Shown: positions 1-7,248, counted from the stretch's first letter. The stretch is DNA of 64,000 nt from DYFX01 sp052034355 (GCA_052034355.1 JBPOIQ010000002.1:1-64000), one strand, 5' to 3'. Made by a program: numbers and translations. The notes: a model not told the origin generated them from the letters alone.

Positions 1-719
1 ATTTGGCAGTCATCCGTTTACTGGATGCTTCAGGACAGAAGGTCGTGGCAACGCGCGTGACCGACCGTCTCGGTCGTTACGTGTTCCTGCCGCCTCCGGG
101 AACGTACGTGCTCGAGGTACGCAAGCCTGGCCTTGTCTTCCCGCCGACGCGTACGCTGACGGGGGTTGCTGACGGTCCGTTCTCCGATCTGCATCTTGGC
201 GGCGCGATCACGACAGCTGAAGGAGTGGTCGCCAAGAATGTTCCTTTGGAGCCGGTCGGAGATCTTCGTGCGACGCCGCTCGTGATTGCTGAAGCTTCCC
301 GTTTGCGCTTGCAATGGGCCGTGGCTTCGATTGGACCTGGTCTTGCGGTTGCGAGTTACGCGGTCACGCCGAGGTGGGAACAGGTGATCGCCATGGTCCT
401 TCAGTTCGCTTTCCTGTTCCTCTTCGTCCGTCTTGCTGCGCCGAAGCGTCCTAAGAGCTGGGGAACCGTTGCCGGATCGTCCGGAGAACCGCTTCGTCGC
501 GCTGTCGTGCGTATCGTTGAGTCTGCTTACAACAAGGTGCTTGAGGCGCAGGTGACCGATGCTCGGGGCCGCTACGCGTTCCTTGCCGGACAGAACCGTT
601 ATTTCCTCACGGCGGAACACGAAGGGTATGCGCAAGCGTGTACTGAGACGATCGACTTCACGCAGAAGAAAGAGCCCGCATTCGTGGCTCAGGATATTGA
701 ACTGAAACCGGCGCCATGA
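1..719 (+). CDS. Ig-like/carboxypeptidase-regulatory-domain membrane protein, 3' part
   Basis: The frame is open at the left edge (codons in phase with base 3), so the N-terminus lies outside the window and the TTG at base 3 need not be the start. The visible 238 residues hold two similar beta-sandwich modules of the CarboxypepD_reg type: each has DxxGRYxFL followed by an aromatic and an acidic or charged turn (residues about 8-42 and 155-200). A hydrophobic segment at about 128-146 separates them. Proteins with such modules are usually envelope-anchored scaffolds; no catalytic site is seen. It ends with TGA 13 bases before the glycyl-tRNA synthetase ATG, so the two may be co-transcribed. Family assignment is by pattern only. 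Confidence 0.6.
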   Translation, partial: LAVIRLLDASGQKVVATRVTDRLGRYVFLPPPGTYVLEVRKPGLVFPPTRTLTGVADGPFSDLHLGGAITTAEGVVAKNVPLEPVGDLRATPLVIAEASRLRLQWAVASIGPGLAVASYAVTPRWEQVIAMVLQFAFLFLFVRLAAPKRPKSWGTVAGSSGEPLRRAVVRIVESAYNKVLEAQVTDARGRYAFLAGQNRYFLTAEHEGYAQACTETIDFTQKKEPAFVAQDIELKPAP

Positions 720-732
720 TAGGCTGCGGCAT

Positions 733-2055
733 ATGATCGACATGGAAAAACTGGTTTCTTTGGCGAAACGGCGTGGTTTCATTTTCCCTGGATCCGACAT
801 TTATGGCGGTTTGGCCAATTCTTGGGATTACGGCCCGCTCGGTTCCGAACTCAAGAAAAATATCAAGGATGCGTGGTGGAAACGGTTCGTGACGTCGCGA
901 GAGGACATGGTCGGCATCGACGCCGCCCTCGTCATGAATCCGAAAGTGTGGGAGGCCTCCGGTCACTTGGCCAACTTCAGCGATCCTCTGACGGAGTGCA
1001 CGAGCTGCCACACGCGCTATCGCGCCGATCAGATCGACCTGAACGCCGCATGCGCGCATTGCGGCAAGAAGGGCACGTTCACCGAGCCCGCCCAATTCAA
1101 CATGATGCTCAAGACGTTTCTTGGCGCCAAAGAAGGCGCCGAGGCCGTCGCATACTTCCGCCCGGAAACCGCCCAGGCCATGTTCGTCGATTTCAAACTG
1201 GTGCAGGAAACGAGCCGTAAGCGCGTGCCGTTCGGCATCGCCCAGGTCGGCAAGGCCTTCCGCAACGAAATCACGCCGGGGAACTTCATCTTCCGCACGC
1301 GCGAGTTCGAACAGATGGAAGTCGAATATTTCGTCCATCCGAACGAATGGGAAAAGCATTTCGAAGCCTGGCTCCAACAGCTCAAGGACTGGCTGGCTTT
1401 CTGCGGCGTGAAGGAAGAAAACCTCCATTACAACGAAATCTCCGAAGAAGACCGAGCCTTCTACTCGAAGCGTACGATCGACGTCGAATACAAGTATCCG
1501 TTCGGCTTGAAGGAGCTCTACGGCTTGGCCTACCGCACCGACTACGACTTGAAGCAGCATCAGGAAAAGAGCGGCGCCGATTTGCGCTACACTGATCCGG
1601 AAACCAACGAAAAATACCTGCCCCACGTCATTGAACCGTCGCTCGGCGTCGACCGTACGCTGCTCGTCGTTATGCTCGAGGCCTATCACGAGGAACAGGC
1701 GCGCACCGCCGAGGAAGGGGAGACCGATCTTCGTGTCGTCATGCGTTTCCCGAAAGCGCTCGCGCCTTTCAAGGTCGCGATGCTCCCGCTTTCCAAGAAG
1801 GAAGAGCTTTCCGTTCCGGCCCGCGCCCTGGCCGCCAAGCTCCGCCAGAAATGGGCCGTCGACTATGATGAAACGCAGTCCATCGGCAAGCGCTACCGCC
1901 GCCAGGATGAAATCGGTACGCCGTACTGCGTCACCTACGACTTTGATTCGCTGAACGACCAATCGGTCACCGTGCGCGATCGCGACACGATGCAGCAGGA
2001 ACGCGTGAAGATCGACGAGCTCGAAGGTTACATCACATCCAAGCTCGGCTTCTAG
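733..2055 (+). CDS. glyQS: Glycyl-tRNA synthetase, alpha2 (single-chain) type
   Basis: Class II aminoacyl-tRNA synthetase that charges tRNA-Gly in the cytoplasm. The 440 residues match the single-polypeptide dimeric type and not the alpha2beta2 type. The N-terminal catalytic region carries SDIYGGLANSWDYGPLG (residues about 20-37), a CxxC...CxxC insertion (CTSC at about 86-89 and CAHC at 104-107), and motif 2 around FRNEITPG with FRTREFEQME. The class II motif 3 lies near SLGVDRT (about 302). The C-terminal anticodon-binding domain begins near APFKVAMLPL (about 343). It starts with ATG after a short gap with no Shine-Dalgarno and is followed one base later by the M16 peptidase ATG, so it heads a tight operon with that peptidase, tpiA and a TPR protein. 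Confidence 0.95.
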   Translation: MIDMEKLVSLAKRRGFIFPGSDIYGGLANSWDYGPLGSELKKNIKDAWWKRFVTSREDMVGIDAALVMNPKVWEASGHLANFSDPLTECTSCHTRYRADQIDLNAACAHCGKKGTFTEPAQFNMMLKTFLGAKEGAEAVAYFRPETAQAMFVDFKLVQETSRKRVPFGIAQVGKAFRNEITPGNFIFRTREFEQMEVEYFVHPNEWEKHFEAWLQQLKDWLAFCGVKEENLHYNEISEEDRAFYSKRTIDVEYKYPFGLKELYGLAYRTDYDLKQHQEKSGADLRYTDPETNEKYLPHVIEPSLGVDRTLLVVMLEAYHEEQARTAEEGETDLRVVMRFPKALAPFKVAMLPLSKKEELSVPARALAAKLRQKWAVDYDETQSIGKRYRRQDEIGTPYCVTYDFDSLNDQSVTVRDRDTMQQERVKIDELEGYITSKLGF

Positions 2056-2056
2056 C

Positions 2057-3337
2057 ATGTCCTTGTTTCAAACAGCCAAACTCAAAAACGGCACGAGAGT
2101 GATTCTCGTGCCGTCGCGCGATACGCAGGCCGCCACCGTGCTGGTGCTCTTCGAGGTCGGCAGCCGCTACGAGAACGGAAAACTCGCCGGCGCTTCGCAT
2201 TTTGTCGAGCACATGATGTTCAAGGGTACCGAACGCCGCCCGACGACGATGGATATCAGCCGCGACCTCGATTCCGTCGGCGCCGATTACAACGCGTTCA
2301 CTGGAAAAGACCATACCGGGTATTACGTGAAGCTCAATGCTTCGCATATCGAGCTGGCCGTCGACATGCTTCACGACATGCTTTTCCATTCCACGTATCG
2401 CGCCGAAGAAGTCGCGCGCGAACGCGGCGTCATCAAGGAGGAGATCAACATGTACGACGACAATCCGATCATGCGCGCCGAAGAGCTCTTGGAAGAATTG
2501 GTCTATGAAGGCACGCTCGGGCGGCCGATCGCCGGCACGCACGCCACGATGGACGGCATCGGGAGAGATGAACTCCTTCGCTGGCGCGACCAGGCCTACG
2601 CGCCTTCCCGCATGATCGTCGCGGTCGCCGGCAAATTCGAACCGTCGGTTCTCGAGCTTCTCGAGAAGACCTTCGGTAGCGTGCAGGAGCCGAAAAAGAA
2701 GCTAAAAACTTACCCAGCCTCGCGTTTGCGGAGCGGCGGGGCTCGTCTTGCGCTACAATATAAGGAGACCGAGCAGGTCCAGTTCGCTCTGGGCTTCCCG
2801 GGTTTGCCGTACGGGCACAAGGACGCCGCGGCGCTGTCGGTGCTGACGACGGTTTTGGGTGGAGGGATGTCGTCGCGCCTCTTTACGGAAGTGCGCGAAC
2901 GGCGCGGCTTGGCGTATTCCGTGCACGCGAGCCTGAGCCCGTACCAGGACATCGGAAACTTCGCGATCCAAGCCGGCCTTATGAAGGCCAAGCTGGACGA
3001 AGGCATTACGGTGATCCTCAGGGAGCTCGGTAAGGCGGCGCAAAAGGGCGTGACGGCGGAAGAGCTGAAGCGCGCGAAAGAATACATCAAGGGCAAGACG
3101 GTTCTCGGCCTCGAAGAATCGAGCGCGCTCGCGGAATTTTTCGCCAAGCAGGAACTCTTGCAGAAAAAGATCCAGACGCCGGAAATGCGCTTGGAACGCA
3201 TCGATAAGGTGACGCGCGAGGACGTGCTCTCTGTCGCCAAGAAGATGTTCCGCACATCAGGACTCTCCGCCTCCTTGATCGGACCGTTCAAGGACAAGGC
3301 GCGATTCATGAAACTTCTTAAGATTCCGACGCGATAA
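2057..3337 (+). CDS. M16 family zinc metallopeptidase (pitrilysin/processing-peptidase type)
   Basis: A 426-residue single-unit M16 peptidase. The inverted zinc motif HxxEH is seen as HFVEH at residues 48-52, with the third zinc ligand expected in KEEINMYDDNP at about 125-135. The C-terminal half has the usual LGGGMSSRLFTEVRERRGLAYSV block (about 268-290), which in M16 enzymes closes the chamber. The length fits the short dimeric members (PqqL/YmxG-like) and not the ~900-residue fused forms. No signal peptide is visible, so a cytoplasmic role in degrading or processing short peptides is likely. The ATG lies one base after the glyQS stop and the stop is three bases before tpiA, so the three genes form one operon without Shine-Dalgarno sequences. 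Confidence 0.93.
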   Translation: MSLFQTAKLKNGTRVILVPSRDTQAATVLVLFEVGSRYENGKLAGASHFVEHMMFKGTERRPTTMDISRDLDSVGADYNAFTGKDHTGYYVKLNASHIELAVDMLHDMLFHSTYRAEEVARERGVIKEEINMYDDNPIMRAEELLEELVYEGTLGRPIAGTHATMDGIGRDELLRWRDQAYAPSRMIVAVAGKFEPSVLELLEKTFGSVQEPKKKLKTYPASRLRSGGARLALQYKETEQVQFALGFPGLPYGHKDAAALSVLTTVLGGGMSSRLFTEVRERRGLAYSVHASLSPYQDIGNFAIQAGLMKAKLDEGITVILRELGKAAQKGVTAEELKRAKEYIKGKTVLGLEESSALAEFFAKQELLQKKIQTPEMRLERIDKVTREDVLSVAKKMFRTSGLSASLIGPFKDKARFMKLLKIPTR

Positions 3338-3340
3338 CAT

Positions 3341-4093
3341 ATGCGCAAGCTGTTTTTCGCCAACTGGAAAATGTACCTGAGCGATGCCGATGCGGAAGCG
3401 TTGGCTCGCCAGTTTTTGGACGCGGCGCTCGAAGCGCGCGTCGACGTCGCGATCGCTCCGGGCTTCACAGCTCTCGATCGCGTCGCTCGCGTGCTTCGAG
3501 GCTCTCCGGTCTCGCTCGGCGCGCAGAACGTCTTTTGGATGGATGGGGGAGCGTATACGGGTGAAGTTTCCCCGCATCAATTGACGGCGCTCGGAACCCG
3601 GTACGTGATCCTTGGACACTCCGAACGCCGGGCGTATCTCGGCGAGACGAACGACATGATCGCGAAAAAAACCAAGGCGGCTATGGAGGCCGGATTGATC
3701 CCGGTCCTGTGCGTCGGCGAGACGAAAGAAGAGCGGGAAGCCGGGCGCCAAGAGGCGGTCGTCGGCGAGCAGCTTGAGATTGCGCTTGCCGGCGCGCGTA
3801 TTTCTGCCGAACGGCCGCTTGTCGTTGCCTACGAGCCGCGCTGGGCGATCGGCACGGGTACGCCCTGCAAGCCCGAGGATGTCACTGCAATGCACGGCCA
3901 CATCCGCTCCGTCATCGACGCGCTTTTGGATGGTGATGCGTTGTCGTACGTCCGCGTGCTGTATGGAGGTTCCGTCGACGCTTCGAACGCCGAGTCGTTT
4001 CTCGAGCTTCCGGCGGTTGACGGCATGTTGGTCGGTGGAGCAAGCGCTCGCCCTGCTGACGTGCGCGCGTTGTTCGATCTTCTTTCTCGCTGA
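3341..4093 (+). CDS. tpiA: Triosephosphate isomerase
   Basis: Interconverts glyceraldehyde-3-phosphate and dihydroxyacetone phosphate in glycolysis. The 250 residues are the family's usual length for a TIM barrel. Catalytic elements are visible: the FFANWKMY strand with Asn and Lys near the N-terminus, the electrophilic His in LGHSERR (about residue 91), and the catalytic Glu in VAYEPRWAIGTG (about 166) followed by the mobile phosphate loop. The phosphate-binding YGGSVD (about 208) and GGAS (about 231) are also intact. It sits between an M16 peptidase and a TPR membrane protein with spacers of two or three bases, an arrangement without an obvious functional logic beyond co-expression. Confidence 0.97.
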   Translation: MRKLFFANWKMYLSDADAEALARQFLDAALEARVDVAIAPGFTALDRVARVLRGSPVSLGAQNVFWMDGGAYTGEVSPHQLTALGTRYVILGHSERRAYLGETNDMIAKKTKAAMEAGLIPVLCVGETKEEREAGRQEAVVGEQLEIALAGARISAERPLVVAYEPRWAIGTGTPCKPEDVTAMHGHIRSVIDALLDGDALSYVRVLYGGSVDASNAESFLELPAVDGMLVGGASARPADVRALFDLLSR

Positions 4094-4095
4094 GT

Positions 4096-4998
4096 ATGTG
4101 GACCATCGTCGGCATTTTGCTCGTGCTCTCCGGCCTCGCGCTGATTTACGGCGTGCTGGTGAAAAAATTTCCTCAGCTCAAGCTGATCGATCTTTCCACG
4201 CTTGCCAAAGAGCGGCATGAGGCGGTCAAAAAACGCATCATGCAGGATCGTTTCGAACGTTCGCTCGGAAAAATCCAAGGCAAGACCAACGAAGCAGTCG
4301 ATGCCGCGTCTTCGCGCGTCAAAAATTGGTTTGAACGCGCACAGGACAAGTTGAAGGGGATGGAAGCGCGCATGGACGGGCATGTCCGAAAGCCGACGAC
4401 TGCGGCGGAGCATGCCAAGGCGGCCGCCCGCCTGCCGGATCTTTTAGACCAAGCCGATCATGCGCGGCTTGAGGAGCGTTACGAAGAGGCAGAGAAGCTC
4501 TATATCGAGGCGCTCAAGGCCGACGCGAAGAACGTTGAGGCCTATCGCGGGTTGGCCGAGCTGTACCTCGCGCAAAAGCAGCCGGATCAGGCGGCGGAAA
4601 TCCTCGAGTTTTTGCTCCGTTTGCAAAGTGACGACGATCGCGCGTTGGGGCGCTTGGGGCAGATCGAGGCCGGTCGTGGAAACTTCGAGGAGGCCGAGGC
4701 ACGCTACCTGCGTTCTATCGAGCTTACGGCCGGTGCGACGGTCTATCGCGCCGAATTAGGAAGGGTCTACCTGACCCAGGGAGACGGCCGGAAAGCGGCC
4801 GACCAGTTCCGTATGGCGCTCCAGGCCGAACCGCACAATCCCAAGTACCTTGATTATTTTTTGGAGGCGAGTATACTCGTAGGCGACGCAGACGCGGCTC
4901 GGGAAGCCCTTTCGGCCCTGGAAGAGGTGAACCCTGAAAACGCCAAGCTCGAGGAGTTCCGAGGTCGGATCTCCGAAATGACCGTAAAAACCTCATAG
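4096..4998 (+). CDS. Membrane-anchored TPR protein
   Basis: 300 residues. One N-terminal membrane segment (about 1-20, starting MWTIVGILLVLSGLALIYGV) with a basic loop after it suggests a single-span protein whose bulk is cytoplasmic. Residues about 55-110 are charged and helical. Tetratricopeptide-like repeats occupy about 118-285, with helices such as LDQADHARLEERYEEAEKLYIEALKADA split over several 34-residue units (AxYRGLAELYLAQ, AYxRSIEL, YRAELGRVYLTQGDGRKAADQF). Such proteins act as assembly or docking factors; no enzyme domain is present. The ATG follows the tpiA stop by two bases, so it is the last gene of the glyQS operon. Confidence 0.85.
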   Translation: MWTIVGILLVLSGLALIYGVLVKKFPQLKLIDLSTLAKERHEAVKKRIMQDRFERSLGKIQGKTNEAVDAASSRVKNWFERAQDKLKGMEARMDGHVRKPTTAAEHAKAAARLPDLLDQADHARLEERYEEAEKLYIEALKADAKNVEAYRGLAELYLAQKQPDQAAEILEFLLRLQSDDDRALGRLGQIEAGRGNFEEAEARYLRSIELTAGATVYRAELGRVYLTQGDGRKAADQFRMALQAEPHNPKYLDYFLEASILVGDADAAREALSALEEVNPENAKLEEFRGRISEMTVKTS

Positions 4999-5111
4999 AA
5001 CGACCGATCCTGGCTTGGATCGGCCCGTAAGCGGGCCGAGGAGGATCGGCCGGTATGCAGACGCGAGCATGGTTTGACCATGCGCGCGAGGACGTGCCGG
5101 ACAAGCAGTAA
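4999..5111 (+). other. Spacer with three consecutive hairpins ahead of the tRNA cluster
   Basis: No gene is seen. Three perfect hairpins follow each other: CCGATCC/GGATCGG (5004-5010 with 5017-5023), GGCCCG/CGGGCC with a TAAG loop (5022-5037, sharing two bases with the first), and GCATGG/CCATGC (5067-5083). None has a T-run, so they are not ordinary intrinsic terminators. They could protect the 3' end of the operon transcript or guide processing of the downstream tRNA precursor. Confidence 0.4.
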
Positions 5112-5187
5112 GCCGACGTAGCTCAGTTGGTAGAGCGTGTCCATGGTAAGGACAAGGTCACCGGTTCAATCCCGGTCGTCGGCTCCA
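5112..5187 (+). tRNA. tRNA-Thr (anticodon GGT)
   Basis: Cloverleaf folds completely: acceptor GCCGACG/CGTCGGC, D-stem GCTC/GAGC, anticodon stem TGTCC/GGACA with loop ATGGTAA giving anticodon GGT (reads ACC/ACT), and T-arm ACCGG-TTCAATC-CCGGT. The 3' CCA is encoded (5185-5187). First gene of a Thr-Tyr-Thr tRNA cluster upstream of rpmG, an arrangement reminiscent of the tRNA clusters next to tuf/rpmG in many bacteria. Confidence 0.96.
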
Positions 5188-5196
5188 TCGAAAAAC

Positions 5197-5218
5197 ATCC
5201 TGCGCGATCGCGCAGGAT
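5197..5218. repeat. Perfect 22-base palindrome between tRNA genes
   Basis: The tRNA-Thr/tRNA-Tyr spacer holds a perfect inverted repeat with arms ATCCTGCGCGA, centred on GCGATCGC. It lacks a T-run. As RNA it would form an uninterrupted stem directly after the tRNA-Thr 3' end. A processing signal or protective structure is more likely than a terminator because the cluster continues. Confidence 0.5.
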
Positions 5219-5288
5219 ACGCTAAACCGCCATCAAGGCTGGGTTTGCCCAGCTGCGAAGGAGGAGCAGCGTGCCCGGCAAGCGACGT

Positions 5289-5375
5289 GGGCAGTTACTC
5301 AAGCGGTCAACGAGGGCAGACTGTAAATCTGCTGGCCTTGTGCCTTCCAAGGTTCGAATCCTTGACTGCCCACCA
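5289..5375 (+). tRNA. tRNA-Tyr (anticodon GTA)
   Basis: Acceptor GGGCAGT/ACTGCCC, short D-stem CTC/GAG, anticodon stem GCAGA/TCTGC with loop CTGTAAA giving GTA, a long class II variable arm as expected for bacterial tRNA-Tyr, and T-arm CAAGG-TTCGAAT-CCTTG. CCA is encoded at 5373-5375. Second gene of the Thr-Tyr-Thr cluster. Confidence 0.95.
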
Positions 5376-5437
5376 GGGCATAGCGTTTCACGGGAGTGGA
5401 GCGCTGCGTCCTGCACGAAAAAACGGCGAAAGGCTGC

Positions 5438-5513
5438 GCCACCTTAGCTCAGCTGGTAGAGCACCAGTTTTGTAAACTGACGGTCCTGGGTTCGAGTCCC
5501 AGAGGTGGCTCCA
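5438..5513 (+). tRNA. tRNA-Thr (anticodon TGT)
   Basis: Acceptor GCCACCT/AGGTGGC, D-stem GCTC/GAGC, loop TTTGTAA giving anticodon TGT (reads ACA/ACG), T-arm CTGGG-TTCGAGT-CCCAG, encoded CCA at 5511-5513. The outermost anticodon-stem pair is C-A and not paired; the remaining four pairs are intact. Confidence 0.94.
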
Positions 5514-5554
5514 CCCCCCCAGATCTACCCAAAAACCCGAGAAGTAAGCTACTC

Positions 5555-5583
5555 TTGACGTCAGAACCGTCTTCGAGTATCCT
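5555..5583 (+). promoter_or_regulatory. Promoter of rpmG (TTGACG-17-TATCCT)
   Basis: TTGACG at 5555-5560 and TATCCT at 5578-5583 with a 17-base spacer, 26 bases before the rpmG ATG. This lets rpmG be transcribed independently of the tRNA cluster. Confidence 0.6.
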
Positions 5584-5608
5584 TCTCCTATCATTCACCG
5601 CAGTTGCT

Positions 5609-5764
5609 ATGTCCCAGGACAACCTCATCAAACTCGAGTGCACCGAGTGCAAGCGGGCCAATTACCACTCCCACAAGAACAAGAAGAAGCTCAAAGCCCG
5701 TATTGAGCTCAAAAAGCACTGCGAGTGGTGCAAAAAGCACACGGTCCACAAGGAGACCAAGTAA
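5609..5764 (+). CDS. rpmG: 50S ribosomal protein L33
   Basis: 51 residues, the normal size of bacterial L33. It has the zinc-ribbon form with two CxxC pairs: CTEC at residues 10-13 and CEWC at about 38-41, and the basic middle KNKKKLKARIELKKHC typical of the family. The start is the ATG at 5609 (MSQDNLIKLEC); the longer open frame upstream runs through tRNA sequence. There is no clear Shine-Dalgarno. It has its own promoter and a strong terminator, and lies just after a tRNA cluster, a common chromosomal neighbourhood for this gene. Confidence 0.95.
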   Translation: MSQDNLIKLECTECKRANYHSHKNKKKLKARIELKKHCEWCKKHTVHKETK

Positions 5765-5794
5765 AAAACATCCCCCGAAAGGGGGTTGTTTTTT
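5763..5794 (+). terminator. Intrinsic terminator of rpmG
   Basis: Stem AAAAAACA..CCCCC / GGGGG..TGTTTTTT with a GAAA loop, beginning inside the rpmG stop codon. Strong GC core followed by T6. Confidence 0.9.
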
Positions 5795-5816
5795 ATGGTA
5801 CTGTAGAGGCTCATCT

Positions 5817-6215
5817 ATGGAGCGCGCGTATTTTGAATCTCTCGCTTCCAAAGCCTTCAGCTCGATCCCTGAGCGTTTTTTGAAACGGCTCGGCAATGTC
5901 GTGATTCTCGTTGAAGATCGTCCGACGCCAGAACAGAATGCGGTCGGTGCGCACGAAGGCGAGGAAGACCTCGACATCCTCGGCCTCTATGAAGGCACGC
6001 CGCTCACCGAGCTGCCGGGCGACCCGAGCGGCACGCTTCCGGATGTCATCGCCCTGTTTCAAATACCGATCGAGGAAGAAGCGGAAAGCTCGGGACTCGA
6101 ACCGTTTGTCGTGATTCGCCAAACGCTCATTCACGAGATCGGCCATCATTTCGGCCTGGACGACGAAGAGATCGAAAAGATATTTGAGGAGAGGTGGGAG
6201 AATGATGACAAATGA
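5817..6215 (+). CDS. Zincin-like minimal metallopeptidase (Zincin_1/UPF0054-unrelated, MTH-type)
   Basis: 132 residues. The zinc-binding helix HEIGHHFGLDDEEIE (H106, E107, H110 and the downstream D115/D116) is the signature of the small possible-metallopeptidase family PF06262, whose members are about 110-140 residues. The N-terminal part FESLASKAFSSIPERFLKRLGNVVILVED also fits the family. Actual peptidase activity of the family has rarely been shown. The start is the ATG at 5817; upstream frame belongs to the opposite context. It stands alone between rpmG and a minus-strand pair, and its TGA overlaps the following terminator stem. Confidence 0.85.
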   Translation: MERAYFESLASKAFSSIPERFLKRLGNVVILVEDRPTPEQNAVGAHEGEEDLDILGLYEGTPLTELPGDPSGTLPDVIALFQIPIEEEAESSGLEPFVVIRQTLIHEIGHHFGLDDEEIEKIFEERWENDDK

Positions 6216-6244
6216 AAACCGACGGTGCAGTGACCGTCGGTTTT
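6215..6244 (+). terminator. Intrinsic terminator after the zincin gene
   Basis: Perfect 12-bp stem AAAACCGACGGT / ACCGTCGGTTTT with a GCAGTG loop, starting in the stop codon. Symmetric A/T tracts let it work in both directions, so it may also end the minus-strand transcript coming from 6284. Confidence 0.88.
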
Positions 6245-6283
6245 CCATGGCAGGTGCAACAGAGGAGATTCGGCCACCTGTCC

Positions 6284-6583
6284 TCATGTCGTATATCTCT
6301 CATCTAGATTGACTTGTAGTTTGGAAAGCACGGGGTTGGGGATGTTGTCTCGAACGCGCTTAATGTCAGCATCTGAGACAACTGAACGGGCAAACTCGCT
6401 TATCCAGGTCGAATCTGATCCTGATAGCAGTGCGAATCGGACCGCGTCTCCCGTTTCCTCATTTTCGACGAGTAAGTTCTGATCGTTTTGATTCGCAAAT
6501 TTCCTCAACCGTCCACGAAGCATTATGCCATGCAGCGACGAGATCGATCTGATTTCGTAGATATCCCAATAGAGAAGATTCAT
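6284..6583 (-). CDS. Small unknown protein, possibly acylphosphatase-like
   Basis: 99 residues, A+T richer than its surroundings. The middle resembles the acylphosphatase core in pattern only: RGRLRKFA, then VENEETGDAVRFALL, then an amphipathic helix and a final basic strand (about residues 24-78). However the diagnostic GxVQGVxFR loop is not present (LHGIMLRGRL instead), so the catalytic Arg/Asn pair cannot be confirmed. ATG start with only a weak ACAAAG ahead. It lies downstream of the GIY-YIG gene with a 12-base gap and probably shares its transcript. Function not known. Confidence 0.55.
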   Translation of the reverse strand: MNLLYWDIYEIRSISSLHGIMLRGRLRKFANQNDQNLLVENEETGDAVRFALLSGSDSTWISEFARSVVSDADIKRVRDNIPNPVLSKLQVNLDERYTT

Positions 6584-6595
6584 ATCTTTGTCATC

Positions 6596-6865
6596 TTAAC
6601 ACAGAGGTTTATGCAAGCCAGCCTTGATCCGATTCAACAACGGAACCGCTATCGACCCGCTTGTCTTCACAGATGCCTCCCGTCGGCGTGCTGCTTCTTC
6701 AGTTACGTAGGCTTCGTAATACACCAGCCGGTACGGACGGCGCGGTTTGGTCGAGGTTACGGAGCCATCGTTGTGTTCTACGAATCTGCGACGCAAGTCT
6801 CCGCTTGAGCCTTTGTAGAAATAGGCCGGTTCCTTTTGGCTTTGTAGGATGTAGAAATACCACAT
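6596..6865 (-). CDS. GIY-YIG domain protein (YhbQ/UPF0213-like)
   Basis: 89 residues, the size of single-domain GIY-YIG proteins. WYFYILQS is the GIY strand, FYKGSSGDLRRRFVEHNDG contains the YIG position (here YKG), the Arg and His of the active-site helix, and the family's C-terminal RREASVK element follows. The catalytic Glu usually found near the C-terminus is not obvious, so nuclease activity is uncertain. Stand-alone members are thought to act on DNA structures. ATG start at 6865. Downstream of tRNA-Trp and a hairpin terminator, and upstream of the 6284 gene on the same strand. Confidence 0.85.
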   Translation of the reverse strand: MWYFYILQSQKEPAYFYKGSSGDLRRRFVEHNDGSVTSTKPRRPYRLVYYEAYVTEEAARRREASVKTSGSIAVPLLNRIKAGLHKPLC

Positions 6866-6887
6866 ATGCCAGCTGACCTATAACAAA

Positions 6888-6920
6888 AGCGTACCGCCAT
6901 GCAAGGGGTACGCTTTTGTA
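6888..6920 (-). terminator. Hairpin terminator downstream of tRNA-Trp
   Basis: Inverted repeat ACAAAAGCGTACC / GGTACGCTTTTGT with a 9-11 base loop. On the minus strand the second arm ends in a T-rich stretch. It separates the tRNA-Trp transcript from the GIY-YIG gene. Confidence 0.7.
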
Positions 6921-7021
6921 GCTGCGTCGGGAGCCAACGAAGCGCGGCCTGCATGTTATGGTGGGCTACCCATAGGTAACCCGCCGTACGTGGCAGGCCA
7001 CGTCGATCGCGAACGACGGGG

Positions 7022-7092
7022 CCGAGGCGGTACGAATCGAACCCACCACAAGGGTTTTGGAGACCCTTGTGATACCATTTCACCACGCCCCC
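7022..7092 (-). tRNA. tRNA-Trp (anticodon CCA), structurally irregular
   Basis: Anticodon stem AGGGT/ACCCT with loop CTCCAAA gives CCA. D-stem GTG/CAC. The rest is imperfect: the acceptor GGGGGCG/CGCCTCG has a G-G mismatch at 1-72 and a G-U at 3-70, and the T-stem GTGGG/CGTAC has a G-G opposition at 52-62. CCA is not encoded, unlike the other tRNAs in this window. The T-loop TTCGATT is normal. Either a functional but noncanonical gene or a decaying copy. Confidence 0.8.
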
Positions 7093-7164
7093 GTGGTTTT
7101 TGATCAACGCCAGACTATCATTTTCCCGTTTTTTTGGCAACGATAGGAGGAGGTTTCGACGCGT

Positions 7165-7208
7165 TGAGGAGGGGTGAGCGAAGCTTTGCTAACGAGGAGG
7201 GGTGAGCG
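7165..7208. repeat. Direct repeat GAGGAGGGGTGAGCG upstream of ung
   Basis: The 15-base word GAGGAGGGGTGAGCG occurs at 7166-7180 and again at 7194-7208. Each copy contains a Shine-Dalgarno-like GGAGG core but no start codon follows at a suitable distance. A weak TTGACG (7211-7216) lies directly after the second copy, so the repeats may be upstream of the ung promoter. They may equally be protein or RNA binding sites. Confidence 0.6.
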
Positions 7209-7248
7209 GCTTGACGCGAGGCTCTCTTTTCCTTTGTAATGGAGACGT

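Noticed and set aside
658..2058. 466-codon open frame on the minus strand opposite glyQS
   Set aside because: Mirror of the high G+C third positions of glyQS; no family pattern, while the plus-strand protein is a clear synthetase.
5137..5475. 112-codon frame across the tRNA cluster
   Set aside because: Covers tRNA genes; no start context.
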